A stretch of DNA of 64,000 nucleotides from Salipiger mangrovisoli (GCF_015223355.1 NZ_JADFFK010000004.1:62001-126000), one strand, 5' to 3'; shown: positions 30,956 to 40,518, counted from the stretch's first letter. The notes: a model not told the origin generated them from the sequence alone. A program made the numbers and translations.

Positions 30956-32215
30956 ATGCCCGTTCTCGTGATGAAATTCGGCGGCACGTCCGTCGCCACG
31001 CTGGACCGGATTCGCCGGGCCGCCAAACGCGTCGGCGTGGAAGTGGCCAAGGGCTACGACGTGATCGTCATCGTCTCGGCCATGTCGGGCGAGACCAACA
31101 AGCTCGTCGGCTACGTCGAGGAAACCTCGCCGCTGTTCGACGCGCGCGAGTATGACGCCGTCGTCTCCTCGGGCGAGAACGTGACCGCCGGCCTCATGGC
31201 GCTGACGCTGCAGGAAATGGACGTCCCGGCCCGCAGCTGGCAGGGCTGGCAGGTGCCGCTGATCACCACCTCGGCGCACAGCTCCGCGCGGATCGAGGAG
31301 ATCCCGACCGAGAACATCACCCGCAAGTTCGGGGAAGGCATGAAAGTGGCCGTGGTCGCCGGCTTCCAGGGCATCAGCCCCGAGGGCCGCATCACCACGC
31401 TTGGCCGCGGCGGCTCGGACACCACCGCCGTTGCTTTCGCCGCCGCCTTCGGCGCGGAACGCTGCGACATCTACACCGACGTCGACGGTGTCTACACCAC
31501 CGACCCGCGCGTCTGCGAGAAGGCCCGCAAGCTCGACCGCATCTCTTTCGAAGAGATGCTCGAACTGGCGTCGCTGGGCGCCAAGGTCCTGCAGACCCGC
31601 TCGGTCGAGCTGGCAATGCGCTACAAGGTGAAGCTGCGGGTGCTCTCCAGCTTCGAAGAACAGTCCGACGAGGCAGGTACGCTCGTCTGTGACGAGGAGG
31701 ATATCATGGAATCGAAAGTTGTGGCCGGTGTGGCCTTCTCGCGCGACGAGGCCAAGATGACCCTCGTCACCATCGCGGACCGTCCCGGCATCGCGGCAGC
31801 CATCTTCGGCACGCTGGCGGATGCGGGCGTCAACGTGGACATGATCGTGCAGAACGTGTCCGAACTGAACTACCAGGGCCACGAGGGCGGGGTCACCGAC
31901 ATGACCTTCTCCTGCCCGGTGAACCAGGTGAAGCGCGCCGAGAAGGCGCTGGCCGATGCGCAGGCGGCTGGCACGCTGACCTTCGACAAGCTCGAATCGG
32001 AAACCGAGGTCGCCAAGGTCTCGGTGGTCGGCATCGGCATGCGTTCGGCCGCCGGCGTCGCGGCGAAGATGTTCAAGATCCTCTCGGACGAGAACATCAA
32101 CATTCAGGTCATCACCACCTCTGAGATCAAGATCTCGGTGCTGATCGAGCGCAAGTACATGGAACTTGCCGTGCAGGCCCTGCACGACGCTTTCGAGCTC
32201 GAAAAGGCCGACTGA
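30956..32215 (+). CDS. lysC: Aspartate kinase
   Basis: A 419-residue enzyme of the alpha/beta-fused type. The kinase domain starts VLVMKFGGTSVATLDRIRR and includes SSGENVTAGLMALTL, LGRGGSDTTAVAFAAAFGAERCDIYTDVDGVYTTDPRV. Two ACT domains follow (VTIADRPGIAAAIFGTLADAGVNVDMIVQN and VVGIGMRSAAGVAAKMFKILSDENINIQVITTSEIKISVLI). It starts lysine/threonine/methionine synthesis and is probably feedback-regulated through the ACT domains. The ATG at 30956 follows GGGGA by eight bases. Confidence 0.96.
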   Translation: MPVLVMKFGGTSVATLDRIRRAAKRVGVEVAKGYDVIVIVSAMSGETNKLVGYVEETSPLFDAREYDAVVSSGENVTAGLMALTLQEMDVPARSWQGWQVPLITTSAHSSARIEEIPTENITRKFGEGMKVAVVAGFQGISPEGRITTLGRGGSDTTAVAFAAAFGAERCDIYTDVDGVYTTDPRVCEKARKLDRISFEEMLELASLGAKVLQTRSVELAMRYKVKLRVLSSFEEQSDEAGTLVCDEEDIMESKVVAGVAFSRDEAKMTLVTIADRPGIAAAIFGTLADAGVNVDMIVQNVSELNYQGHEGGVTDMTFSCPVNQVKRAEKALADAQAAGTLTFDKLESETEVAKVSVVGIGMRSAAGVAAKMFKILSDENINIQVITTSEIKISVLIERKYMELAVQALHDAFELEKAD

Positions 32216-32266
32216 AACGGGCATGGCGCCGCGCCGCGCGGCGATATGAACCGATAGCGAATTCCC

Positions 32267-32301
32267 AAAGCGGTGCCGGTCCTCCCGGCGCCGCTTTTTT
32301 T
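32267..32301 (+). terminator. Intrinsic terminator of lysC
   Basis: AAAGCGGTGCCGG pairs with CCGGCGCCGCTTT (one mismatch) followed by seven T residues. The remaining 32302-32495 is upstream sequence of ptsP with no gene visible. Confidence 0.85.
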
Positions 32302-32495
32302 CCGCGCGATGACCATCGGTTTATTCATCACCGAGCGCAATTGACGCCTCTCTCTCCCGGCGCAAGAGCGGAAACGCGCGGCATTCTTTCTTCGGTCGCG
32401 CAGGAATTACCTTGAGGTATTTGATGCCATTTCCTTTCCTGTCGCAAACCGCATATAGCTGATCGAGAGCGGAACGGATTAAGTCGAGCACGAAA

Positions 32496-34745
32496 ATGCC
32501 GGATGGCACGGAAAGCGAAAGCCGCAAGCTTCTGGGGCGGCTCCGGGACACGATGGCCGAGGATGCCGCCGGGCAGGCGCGCCTCGACAAGATCACGCAT
32601 CTGACCGCCGATTCCATGGGGTCGGAAGTGTGCTCGATCTACCTGTTCCGGGACGAGGACACGCTCGAGCTTTGCGCCACGGAGGGCCTGAAGAAAGAGG
32701 CCGTGCACCAGACCCGGATGCGCATGGGCGAAGGCCTTGTCGGCCGGGTCGCGCGCAGCGGCAAGGTGGTGAACACCGCCGACGCGCCCTCGGAACGGGG
32801 TTTCCGCTACATGCCCGAGACCGGCGAGGAGATCTACTCCAGCTTCCTCGGCGTTCCGATCCAGCGCCTCGGCGAGACGCTGGGCGTGCTGGTCGTGCAG
32901 ACCAAACAGAAGCGCGAATTTACCTCGGACGAGGTCTACGCGCTGGAAGTGGTCGCCATGGTGCTGGCCGAGATGACCGAGCTCGGCGCTTTCGTCGGCG
33001 ACACGGCGGCGCTTTCCGCGCGCCATACCCAGCCGACAATGCTGCGCGGCGGCACCGGGCAGGAGGGTACCACCGAAGGCCATGTCTGGCTGCACGAGCC
33101 GCGGGTCATGGTCACCAATCTTGTCGCCGACGATCCCGAACGCGAGAGCGAACGGCTCGCCGCCGCCATCGAACAACTGCGGGTCAGCGTCGACGAAATG
33201 CTGGCCGGAGCGGTCGAGGATGCCGAGCAGCTCGAGGTGCTCGAGGCCTACCGCATGTTCGCCAACTCGAAGGGCTGGCGGCGGCGTATGGAAGAGGACA
33301 TCTCGCGCGGTCTCTCCGCCGAGGCTGCGGTCGAAAAGGAGCAATCCGCCGCCCGCGCCCGGATGAGCCAGGTCGCCGACAATTACCTGCGCGAACGGCT
33401 GCACGATCTCGATGACCTGTCGAACCGGCTGCTGCGCATCCTGACCGGACAAGGCAAGGACACCGGCGCCTCGATGCCCGCCGACCCGATCCTCGTCGCG
33501 CGCAACATCGGTCCCGGCGAGCTTCTGGAATACGGCCGCCAGTTGCGCGGCATCGTGCTCGAGGAAGGCTCGGTTGGCAGCCATGCCGCCGTCGTCGCCC
33601 GCGCGCTGGCAATCCCGCTGGTGATCAACGCCCCGCGCATCACCACCGAGGCGCTGAACGGCGATCACATCATGGTCGACGGCGATCAGGGCATCGTGCA
33701 CCTGCGCCCGGACGACACGGTGGTCACGGCCTTCCGCGACAAGATCGCCATGCAGGCAGAGGCGCAGGAGCGCTACGCCTCGATCCGGCAGAAGCCCGCG
33801 GTCTCGCTCTGCGGCAAGCGGATCAGCCTCTACATGAACGCCGGGCTGCTGGCGGACCTGCCCTCGCTGGAGAACTCCGGTGCCGAGGGCGTGGGCCTGT
33901 TCCGCACCGAGCTGCAATTTCTCGTACGCAACAAGATGCCCTCGCGCACCGAACTGGTCAGGGTCTACAAACGGGTGATCGAGGCCGCCGAAACGGCGGG
34001 CCACAAGCCGGTGATCTTCCGCACGCTCGATATCGGCTCGGACAAGGTGCTGCCCTACATGAAGCCCACCGACGAGCCCAACCCGGCGCTCGGCTGGCGG
34101 GCGATTCGCGTCGGGCTGGACCGGCCTGGCGTGATGCGGATGCAGCTTCAGGCGCTTCTGCGCGCCTCCGAGGGGCGGCCGCTAACTTTGATGTTCCCCT
34201 TCGTCGCGCAATGGGAAGAGTTCCGCGCCGCCCGCGCCGAGGTCGACAAGGCCATTGCCATCGAGCGCAAGCTTGGTCACGTGGTGCCCGAGAAAATCTC
34301 GGTCGGCACGATGCTCGAGACCCCGAGCCTTGCCTATGCCTCGAACAAGTTCTTCGAAGAGGTCGAGTTCGTCTCGATCGGCGGCAACGATCTCAAGCAG
34401 TTCTTCTTCGCGGCCGACCGCGAGAACGAGCGGGTGCGGCGGCGTTACGACACGCTCAACGTCAGCTTCCTGACCTTCCTCGAGCAGATTGTGCAGCGCT
34501 GTTCGGCCACCGGCACGCCCCTCAGCTTCTGCGGCGAGGATGCCGGCCGTCCGATCGAGGCGATCTGCCTCGCCGCCATCGGATTGCACCGGCTGTCGAT
34601 GCGCCCCGCCTCGATCGGGCCGGTGAAGAGCCTGATCATGCGCACCGACCTGGATGCGCTCTATGACGTGATCTGCGACGCCCGCGAGCGCGGCGAGCAA
34701 TCGGTGCGTGGAGCGGTCATGGAATACATGCGCTGGCAAGGTTGA
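32496..34745 (+). CDS. ptsP: Phosphoenolpyruvate-protein phosphotransferase PtsP (EI-Ntr)
   Basis: A 749-residue enzyme. An N-terminal GAF domain (about 25-150; TADSMGSEVCSIYLFRDEDTLEL...LGVPIQRLGETLGVLVVQ) precedes the PEP-utilising enzyme I domains. The phosphohistidine is about H363 in EEGSVGSHAAVVARA. The C-terminal PEP-binding barrel contains EGVGLFRTELQFLVRN, FRTLDIGSDK, MLETPSLA, SIGGNDLKQFFFAADREN and FCGEDAG. It starts the nitrogen-related PTS relay to NPr and EIIA-Ntr; GAF binding of glutamine is known in relatives. Confidence 0.95.
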   Translation: MPDGTESESRKLLGRLRDTMAEDAAGQARLDKITHLTADSMGSEVCSIYLFRDEDTLELCATEGLKKEAVHQTRMRMGEGLVGRVARSGKVVNTADAPSERGFRYMPETGEEIYSSFLGVPIQRLGETLGVLVVQTKQKREFTSDEVYALEVVAMVLAEMTELGAFVGDTAALSARHTQPTMLRGGTGQEGTTEGHVWLHEPRVMVTNLVADDPERESERLAAAIEQLRVSVDEMLAGAVEDAEQLEVLEAYRMFANSKGWRRRMEEDISRGLSAEAAVEKEQSAARARMSQVADNYLRERLHDLDDLSNRLLRILTGQGKDTGASMPADPILVARNIGPGELLEYGRQLRGIVLEEGSVGSHAAVVARALAIPLVINAPRITTEALNGDHIMVDGDQGIVHLRPDDTVVTAFRDKIAMQAEAQERYASIRQKPAVSLCGKRISLYMNAGLLADLPSLENSGAEGVGLFRTELQFLVRNKMPSRTELVRVYKRVIEAAETAGHKPVIFRTLDIGSDKVLPYMKPTDEPNPALGWRAIRVGLDRPGVMRMQLQALLRASEGRPLTLMFPFVAQWEEFRAARAEVDKAIAIERKLGHVVPEKISVGTMLETPSLAYASNKFFEEVEFVSIGGNDLKQFFFAADRENERVRRRYDTLNVSFLTFLEQIVQRCSATGTPLSFCGEDAGRPIEAICLAAIGLHRLSMRPASIGPVKSLIMRTDLDALYDVICDARERGEQSVRGAVMEYMRWQG

Positions 34746-34966
34746 GACACGGGCTGAGACACGGGCTGAGGCAGGGGCAGCGCTGCCCGGCTCCGGCTCT
34801 CAGGCTCGCCCGGCGCGTCGGTCCCCCGCGCACCGGGCGATAATCACTTCGCGCGCATCGCCGGCCCTTCTGGCACGGGACACGTCCCGCACGTTCTGCG
34901 CGGGCGCGGCGGCGCGGGTTTCACCGCGCCCCGAACCGGACCTAAGCCATTAACCTTGCAAAGCGG

Positions 34967-35731
34967 TTAACCTCGAAGCGACAGCTTCTCCTGCAAGGCC
35001 GCGACCAGTTCTTCGCGCGGCCTTCCGGTCTGCTCCGAGAGCCGCAGCAGGCCGAACTGCACATGCGCCATCTGCTGGTAGTAACTCGTGTAGGCGTAAT
35101 TCGTCGCGGCCCCGGCCGCCGCCCCGAGAATGGGCACGGTCTGTGCCGCCAGCTTCTGCCCCAGCGCCAGCGAGAGGCGCGGCGCGATCTTGCCGATCAA
35201 CCCGTGCACCGTTGCGCCCGTCAGCGTCACGCGGGTCGCGAGGAACCCCAGATCTGCACCATCATCCGCCGCAAGCGGCCCAGCCGAGGCAAAGACACTC
35301 AGGCATTCGCGCTTGATTTCAGGCATCTCGGGATCAAAGCCGTATTCCGCGGCGATCCCCTGGATGGCGCGCAGCAGCACGGTTACCGTGACCGGCAGTT
35401 CGGCCAGCGCCGTGGGCAGCCCGCCTGCCCCGCCGGCCGCGCCCATCGCCGTGGCGAGCGCGGTGTTCAGCCAGCCCTTCTGGTCGGGCACGGCGCGGCG
35501 CGATTCCGACGCGGCCTTCAGCGCCAGTTCCAGCGCCTTGGCCGTGCTGCCCTCGAGCCGCTCCTTCACCCGATCGGGCAGGCGTTCGAGCAGGTTCTCG
35601 GCCTTGCCGCCGATGATGTTGAGCACCTGCATTCCCACGCCGCCCGCGGCACGGTGGCGACGGGCCAGCGCGGCGATCTCGGCGTCGATGCTGAGGGGCA
35701 CGAGCTGCGTTCCGGTAACGGGGGCGGTCAT
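34967..35731 (-). CDS. EcsC family protein
   Basis: A 254-residue protein with the EcsC family arrangement: N-terminal helix, ALATAMGAAGGAGGLPTALAELPVTVTVLLRAIQGIAAEYGFD (amphipathic/hydrophobic), and a second glycine/alanine-rich hydrophobic part KLAAQTVPILGAAAGAATNYAYTSYYQQMAHVQFGL. Function in proteobacteria is unclear; the name comes from a Bacillus ABC-exporter neighbour. I chose the second ATG (35731) because AAGGAG is six bases upstream. It converges on ptsP; the 220 bases between hold only a short duplicated 14-mer at the ptsP stop. Confidence 0.85.
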   Translation of the reverse strand: MTAPVTGTQLVPLSIDAEIAALARRHRAAGGVGMQVLNIIGGKAENLLERLPDRVKERLEGSTAKALELALKAASESRRAVPDQKGWLNTALATAMGAAGGAGGLPTALAELPVTVTVLLRAIQGIAAEYGFDPEMPEIKRECLSVFASAGPLAADDGADLGFLATRVTLTGATVHGLIGKIAPRLSLALGQKLAAQTVPILGAAAGAATNYAYTSYYQQMAHVQFGLLRLSEQTGRPREELVAALQEKLSLRG

Positions 35732-35780
35732 GGGCATCTCCTTGGGGCTTCCCTAGAAGATCGGCGTGCCGCGCCGGATT

Positions 35781-36311
35781 TCAAGTTTTGCGCGTGACCG
35801 TGCCGGTGACGCCGCTCCAGGCACCGGGGCGCAGTTCCAGCGCCAGCACCCGTTCGGGGTTGGTCGGCGGAGGCATCTCGACATCCTCGATCTTGGCAAA
35901 GCCGAAACGGCGGTAATAGGGCTCGTCGCCGACCAGCAGCACCCGGCCCCATTCGAGATCGCGTGCCCGTTCCAGCGTGTCGCGGATCAGTGCCGCGCCC
36001 AGCCCCTCGCCCTGCGCCGTCGGATGCACGGCAACCGGCCCGAGCAGCAGCGCCTGCGCGGCACCGATGCGGATGGGCCAGTAGCGGATCACCCCGCCGA
36101 TCACCCCGGCCTCGTCCTTGGCGACGCGACATAACTCGGCCACGGGGGGAACCCCGTCGCGCAGGCGGTAGGAGGACAGCAGCGTCCGACCCGGCGCAAA
36201 GCACAGGTCATAGAGGGCCTCGACCTCCCAGAGATCATCCGGGCGTTCCTGAGACAAACTGTACAGAGGCCCGCTCTCCCCGTGGTGTTTCGGTCGAATC
36301 CGCCCTATCAC
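35781..36311 (-). CDS. GNAT family N-acetyltransferase
   Basis: About 176 residues, YhbS-like. The acetyl-CoA motif is LLLGPVAVHPTAQGEGLGAALIRDTLERARDLEWGRVLLVGDEPYYRRFGF, where PTAQGEGLG is the pyrophosphate loop and YYRRFGF the motif B tyrosine region. The start is unclear: no good ribosome site precedes any codon and I give a GTG at 36311; the frame is open further upstream to 36350 where it meets the divergent flavin reductase start. Substrate unknown. Confidence 0.82.
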   Translation of the reverse strand: MIGRIRPKHHGESGPLYSLSQERPDDLWEVEALYDLCFAPGRTLLSSYRLRDGVPPVAELCRVAKDEAGVIGGVIRYWPIRIGAAQALLLGPVAVHPTAQGEGLGAALIRDTLERARDLEWGRVLLVGDEPYYRRFGFAKIEDVEMPPPTNPERVLALELRPGAWSGVTGTVTRKT

Positions 36312-36348
36312 GGGTCCGACACACGCGCAAATAGCTGAGAGGACAGGC

Positions 36349-36951
36349 ATGTTCTACCGTCCGGAAGAGGGCCACGGCCTGCCGCACAATCCGTTCAATG
36401 CCATCGTGACGCCCCGCCCCATCGGCTGGATTTCCACCCGCGGCACGATGGGCGACAACCTCGCCCCCTACTCCTTCTTCAACGCCGTGGCCTACGTGCC
36501 GCCGCAGGTGATGTTCGCCTCGACCTCGGCCAAGGACGATCGCGAGGGCACCAAGGACAGCGTCGCCCAGGTCCGCGAAAGCGGCGTCTTCTGCGTCAAC
36601 ATCGTGGAATACGCGGCGCGCGACGTGATGAACCTCAGCTCCGGCCCCTGGCCCGCGGGAAAGGACGAATTCGAGCTGGCGGGGATCGAAAAGGCCGAAT
36701 GCGCGACCATCGACTGCCCGCGCGTCGCCGGGGCGCCCGCCTCGCTCGAGTGCAAGGTCACGCAGATCGTGACGCTTGAGGGCGCGGCGAACTACGCGGT
36801 GTTCGGCGAGGTGACCGGCGTGCACATGCGCGACGATTGCCTGGTCGATGGCATCTTCGACGTCACGACCTTCCAGCCGCTCACCCGGCTCGGCTACCGC
36901 GACTACTCGGTGATCCGCGAGGTCTTCTCGCTGAAGCGGCCGGGGGAATAA
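36349..36951 (+). CDS. Flavin reductase family protein
   Basis: A 200-residue FMN-binding split-barrel protein: NAIVTPRPIGWISTRGTMGDNLAPYSFFNAVAYVPPQVMFAS, SGVFCVNIVEYAARDVMNLSSG, and CKVTQIVTLEGAANYAVFGEVTGVHM. Such proteins bind FMN and reduce it with NAD(P)H, often for a partner oxygenase, or act on flavin-linked substrates. No partner oxygenase is next to it. Confidence 0.88.
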   Translation: MFYRPEEGHGLPHNPFNAIVTPRPIGWISTRGTMGDNLAPYSFFNAVAYVPPQVMFASTSAKDDREGTKDSVAQVRESGVFCVNIVEYAARDVMNLSSGPWPAGKDEFELAGIEKAECATIDCPRVAGAPASLECKVTQIVTLEGAANYAVFGEVTGVHMRDDCLVDGIFDVTTFQPLTRLGYRDYSVIREVFSLKRPGE

Positions 36952-37079
36952 GGCAGGGTTGCGCGCGCCGGCTTTCCGCAGGCGCGCCCAGCCCTAGTTC
37001 ACCGATCAACCACCAAGGGAGGGAGCCATGGACCAGCACCTTTGAAACACCGAAAGATGCGTTTCAGAAAGGAGGCCCC

Positions 37080-37727
37080 ATGCCCTTTGCCCTTCCCCTG
37101 TCGGATGCCGTGTATCCCATCATCCTTCCCGATGGCACGCCCCACGCGGGCACAGTCCATCTGCGCACGGTCGCAGACCACCCCCGCGTCGAGATCGGGG
37201 CCTACACCTACGCCTCGGACTTCGACCCGCCCCCGCCCGAGGGCTGGCTGGCACGGCTCGCACCCTATCTCTTCCCCTTCTCGAAGGACCGGCTGGTGAT
37301 CGGCAGGTTCTGCCAGATCGCCCACGGTGTGCGCTTCATCGGCGGCTCGGCCAATCACGCAATGCGCGGGATCACCACCTACCCGTTCACCGCCTTCGAT
37401 CCCGAGGCGATGCACGACGACCAGCCTGACCGCCGCGGGATCGAGATCGGTCACGATGTCTGGCTCGGCACCGGCGCAGTGGTGCTGGCGGGCGCGCGGA
37501 TCGGCTCGGGTGCGATCATCGGCGCCGGCGCGGTGGTGCGCGGCGAGGTGCCGCCCTATGCCGTGGTCACCGGCAACCCGGCCCAAGTGGTGCGCTTGCG
37601 CTTCCGCGAGGACGAGATCGCCCGGCTGCTGCGCCTTGCGTGGTGGGACTGGCCGCCGGCGCGCATCGCCGCCGCGCGCGCCGCGCTCGAGGCGGCGGAT
37701 GTGGCCGCGCTGGAAGCGCTGGCCTGA
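37080..37727 (+). CDS. CatB-related O-acetyltransferase (left-handed beta-helix)
   Basis: A 215-residue hexapeptide transferase. The Vat/Cat-like domain starts around VEIGAYTYASDFDPP and includes LVIGRFCQIAHGVRFIGGSANHAMRGITTYPF (catalytic His in NHAM), then hexapeptide repeats IEIGHDVWLGTGAVVLAGARIGSGAIIGAGAVVRGEVPPYAVVTGNPAQVVRLRF. Relatives acetylate chloramphenicol or streptogramins, but most chromosomal copies act on unknown sugars. AAAGGAGG fixes the ATG at 37080. A tiny five-codon ORF with a strong ribosome site lies at 37028-37045 upstream. Confidence 0.88.
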   Translation: MPFALPLSDAVYPIILPDGTPHAGTVHLRTVADHPRVEIGAYTYASDFDPPPPEGWLARLAPYLFPFSKDRLVIGRFCQIAHGVRFIGGSANHAMRGITTYPFTAFDPEAMHDDQPDRRGIEIGHDVWLGTGAVVLAGARIGSGAIIGAGAVVRGEVPPYAVVTGNPAQVVRLRFREDEIARLLRLAWWDWPPARIAAARAALEAADVAALEALA

Positions 37728-37731
37728 CGGC

Positions 37732-38148
37732 TCAAGCCCGGCTGCGGTAGCGGAAGACGCCGGTGCCCTTGGCGATCAGCTCGCCGGTCTCATCGGTGAT
37801 CGTCGCCTCGGCAAAGAAGGTGCTCTTGCCGCCGCCGGTCCGGACGCCCTCGGCGATCAGACGGGTGCCGCGCGGCCGCGACAGGTATTGCACGTTGAGC
37901 GACAGGGTCAGCGCCATGAGCTTGTCGTCGGCGTCGCCGGTCCAGCAGCCGGCGTACCCCATCGCCGTGTCGAGCATCGAGGCATGAACCCCGCCGTGCG
38001 GATTGTCATGCCGGTTGAGATGCTCCGGGCCAAGCGCGATCTCGAAACGCGCATGATCGGCCCGCCAGCCGGTCATCCGCATTCCAAGATGCGACAGGTA
38101 CCCCGAGGGGGCTTCGGTGACGGGCATATCCGCGCTCTGCGTGTCCAT
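37732..38148 (-). CDS. PaaI-type hotdog thioesterase
   Basis: A 138-residue single hotdog domain. The family motif NPHGGVHASMLDTAMGYAG holds the helix and catalytic Asp, and LTLSLNVQYLSRPRGTRLIAEG matches the later strands. It hydrolyses an acyl-CoA thioester, probably medium-chain or aryl. It is followed upstream on the same strand by a MaoC hydratase, suggesting a shared acyl-CoA role. Confidence 0.87.
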   Translation of the reverse strand: MDTQSADMPVTEAPSGYLSHLGMRMTGWRADHARFEIALGPEHLNRHDNPHGGVHASMLDTAMGYAGCWTGDADDKLMALTLSLNVQYLSRPRGTRLIAEGVRTGGGKSTFFAEATITDETGELIAKGTGVFRYRSRA

Positions 38149-38211
38149 GGGGCTCTCCTGCTGTGCGCCGCCGTTCTCCGCCCTGCGCGGCGCAGCGTCA
38201 ACCCGCGCGGC

Positions 38212-38658
38212 TCAATCGCGCAATTCGAGGAAGGTGAGCCATTGCGCCACCAGCGCCGGCGCATCGCGCCCATGGCCCTCGATTTCGATCTCGACATCCC
38301 AGTGAACGGTAAGCCGCTCGTCCCCCTCCTCGACGCCGCCGACGGTGAAATGCCCGCGGACCCGCGCGCCAACCGGCACCGGGGTGACAAAGCGCACCCG
38401 GTCGAAGCCGTAGTTCACATTCGCGATCTGTCCGGGAAACGGCGGCACGGCATCGGCGCACATCGCCGAGAGCAATGACAGCGTCAGGAACCCCTGCGCC
38501 ACCGGCGCACCGAAAAGGAACTCCGCCGAGCGCTCGGCGTCGGCGTGAAAGAACTTCAGATCGCCGGTCACCTCGCCGAAACGGGCGACGGTATCAGCAT
38601 CGAGCAGGAACCAACGCGAGACCTTGGGCTCCATCTCCAATATTGCCTCAGCCGGCAT
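38212..38658 (-). CDS. MaoC family dehydratase
   Basis: A 148-residue MaoC-type hydratase 2 domain: DADTVARFGEVTGDLKFFHADAERSAEFLFGAPVAQGFLTLSLLSAMC. The usual D-x4-H-(x)D active site is present as GDLKFFHAD, and the GAPVAQGFLTLSL segment is the family's conserved substrate loop. It probably hydrates an enoyl-CoA. It pairs with the thioesterase downstream. Confidence 0.87.
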   Translation of the reverse strand: MPAEAILEMEPKVSRWFLLDADTVARFGEVTGDLKFFHADAERSAEFLFGAPVAQGFLTLSLLSAMCADAVPPFPGQIANVNYGFDRVRFVTPVPVGARVRGHFTVGGVEEGDERLTVHWDVEIEIEGHGRDAPALVAQWLTFLELRD

Positions 38659-38792
38659 CCGCCCGCCCCCCGTCCGGTGTTGTCACCCGCCGCATCCCGT
38701 CTCCTGTATCAGCCAAAAGTCCGAGGCAGAGTGACGGATCGGCCCGACCGCTGGCAAGACCAAATCCCGGTCTCCGCGCGGGCCGAGGTGCC

Positions 38793-40331
38793 TCAGCCCT
38801 CGGCGTCCTCGCCCTGCATCTCCAGCTCGAGCGGCGCCGGCGCGCCGCCAAGGTCATCCACGCGCAGCGGAGCCGACGGCCGCGACAGCCTGTTGCGCAC
38901 GATCCAGTACAGCCGGTCCGATGCACGGGTGACGGCGACATAGGCGAGCCGCTTCCACAGCGGCTGGCCCGCCTCGACCCGCCCCATGCGCGCCGCGGCA
39001 TAGAGATCCGGACCAAAGACCTGCACGTTTTCCCATTGCGAGCCCTGCGCCTTGTGGATGGTCACCGCCGCCCCGTGCAGGAAGGTCGCCCCCATGCGCG
39101 CGGCGAAGGGGATGAAGGGCTCTTCCTCGTCGGGCTTCTCGATCTTCACGATCGAGGCGGCCGAGACCTGCGGGTCGGGCGCGCCGATCACGTGCAGGCG
39201 CGAGAAGCCGGGCTTCTTGCCCGGCCCGAGGTAGACCACCTGCGCGCCCTTGATCAGGCCGCGCGCCTCGAGGTCGAGCCGCTTCTTGCGGTGCTTGAGC
39301 GGCAGCTCGATGCCGTCGCAGATCAGCGGCTCGCCGGGCAGAAGCTCGGTCTCGGGCGCGCCATGCACGGCGCGGAAGGCGTTGATCAGCCGGATGCGCG
39401 TGGCGTTGCGCCAGACCAACACCGGCGAACGCGCCATGAGATCGACCTCGACCCGCTGGCCCCAGACGACGCGGTCGTCCTTGGCCGCCATCTCCTCGAC
39501 CAGCCGCTCGAAACGGTAGAAATCCACCTCCGGGTCGGCCAGCGCATGCGCCAGATCGAGGATCGGGCTCGAGGCCTCCTGCCGGTGGACGCGGCTGAGT
39601 TCCATCTTGCGGTCCTCGGGCACCGCGTCGAAGACCATCTTGCCCGACTGGTTCACCGGCGCCAGCTGCGCCGGATCGCCGAAGAGCAGAAGGTTCGGGA
39701 AGATCTCCTGAAGGTCCTCGAACTGCCGGTCGTCGAGCATCGAGGCCTCATCGACGAAGCCGATATCGAGCGGCTCCTCGCGGCGCTTCCAGCCGGTGAT
39801 GAAATCGCTGCCGCGCAGCCCGGCCGCGGCCAGCGCAGCCGGAACCGACTTGTGTCCCTGGTAGGACGCATAGGCGCGATCGAGGGCCTCGTCGGTCAGC
39901 GCCTCGATCTCCGGGCGCTCCTCGTTGCCCATCAGCCATTCGGCGATGCGCTCGTAGACCGGATCGTAGACCGGGGTGTAGAGAATGCGGTGAATGGTGG
40001 TCGCCGGCACGCCGCGCATGCGCAGCACCGAGGCCGCCTTGTTGGTCGGCGCCAGCACCGCCAGCGTGCGCTTGTCGCGCTTCCTGCGACTCTCGAAATC
40101 CCCCGAGACGATCTCGCAGCCCGCCTCCTGCAACGCCTTGCAAAGCTCGGCCAGCAGCAATGTCTTGCCCGAGCCGGCCTTGCCCATCAGCGCCATGAGC
40201 CTTGACGGGCCCTCGTGCGCGGGCTCGGTGGTGCCTTCATCCAAATCGACGCCGGCGCCACGCAGCATCTCGGCCACGCGGTCCCAGGCTTCGGCCTGAT
40301 CCTCGGAAAAACTGATCGCGGGCGCCGTCAT
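38793..40331 (-). CDS. RecD-like ATP-dependent DNA helicase
   Basis: A 512-residue SF1B helicase. Walker A MGKAGSGKT (50-57), motif Ia LAPTNKAASVLRMRG, motif II IGFVDEASMLDD, motif III LLFGDPAQLAPV, and a UvrD_C_2 domain with AAVTIHKAQGSQWENVQVFG and RLAYVAVTRASDRLYW. This is the stand-alone RecD-like type found in alphaproteobacteria, not the RecBCD subunit (no recB/recC nearby). It probably acts 5'-3' in repair or recombination. Start at ATG 40331; no clear ribosome site. Confidence 0.88.
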   Translation of the reverse strand: MTAPAISFSEDQAEAWDRVAEMLRGAGVDLDEGTTEPAHEGPSRLMALMGKAGSGKTLLLAELCKALQEAGCEIVSGDFESRRKRDKRTLAVLAPTNKAASVLRMRGVPATTIHRILYTPVYDPVYERIAEWLMGNEERPEIEALTDEALDRAYASYQGHKSVPAALAAAGLRGSDFITGWKRREEPLDIGFVDEASMLDDRQFEDLQEIFPNLLLFGDPAQLAPVNQSGKMVFDAVPEDRKMELSRVHRQEASSPILDLAHALADPEVDFYRFERLVEEMAAKDDRVVWGQRVEVDLMARSPVLVWRNATRIRLINAFRAVHGAPETELLPGEPLICDGIELPLKHRKKRLDLEARGLIKGAQVVYLGPGKKPGFSRLHVIGAPDPQVSAASIVKIEKPDEEEPFIPFAARMGATFLHGAAVTIHKAQGSQWENVQVFGPDLYAAARMGRVEAGQPLWKRLAYVAVTRASDRLYWIVRNRLSRPSAPLRVDDLGGAPAPLELEMQGEDAEG

Positions 40332-40460
40332 GCGCGCGACCCTACTAGAGCCGCGCGGCGCGCACCAGACGCCCACATGCTTTTCCCGGCTGCCCGCAGC
40401 TCCGCCGCCAAGTCCCGCCCTCGGCCCCGCCCCGGAGAGCTCCCGCCCAGCGCAATTGCC

Positions 40461-40500
40461 GGACCGCCTCCGGCGGGCGTACTTGTCAAAGAGAAGAAAG
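40461..40500 (+). repeat. Type II 3'-end element without an upstream gene
   Basis: Hairpin CCGCC-tcc-GGCGG (40464-40476) then GCGTACTTGTCAAAGAGAAG. The same unit follows the DUF4405 gene at 48161-48197. Here the plus-strand side has no gene ending before it. The rest of the 284 bases between the RecD-like start and uvrD end (40332-40615) holds element copy C and no gene. Confidence 0.55.
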
Positions 40501-40518
40501 GCGCAGCCGCGACCGCGA

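Noticed and set aside
34743-34770. Tandem repeat gagacacgggct at the ptsP stop
   Set aside because: Only two copies; a short slippage duplication with no sign of function.
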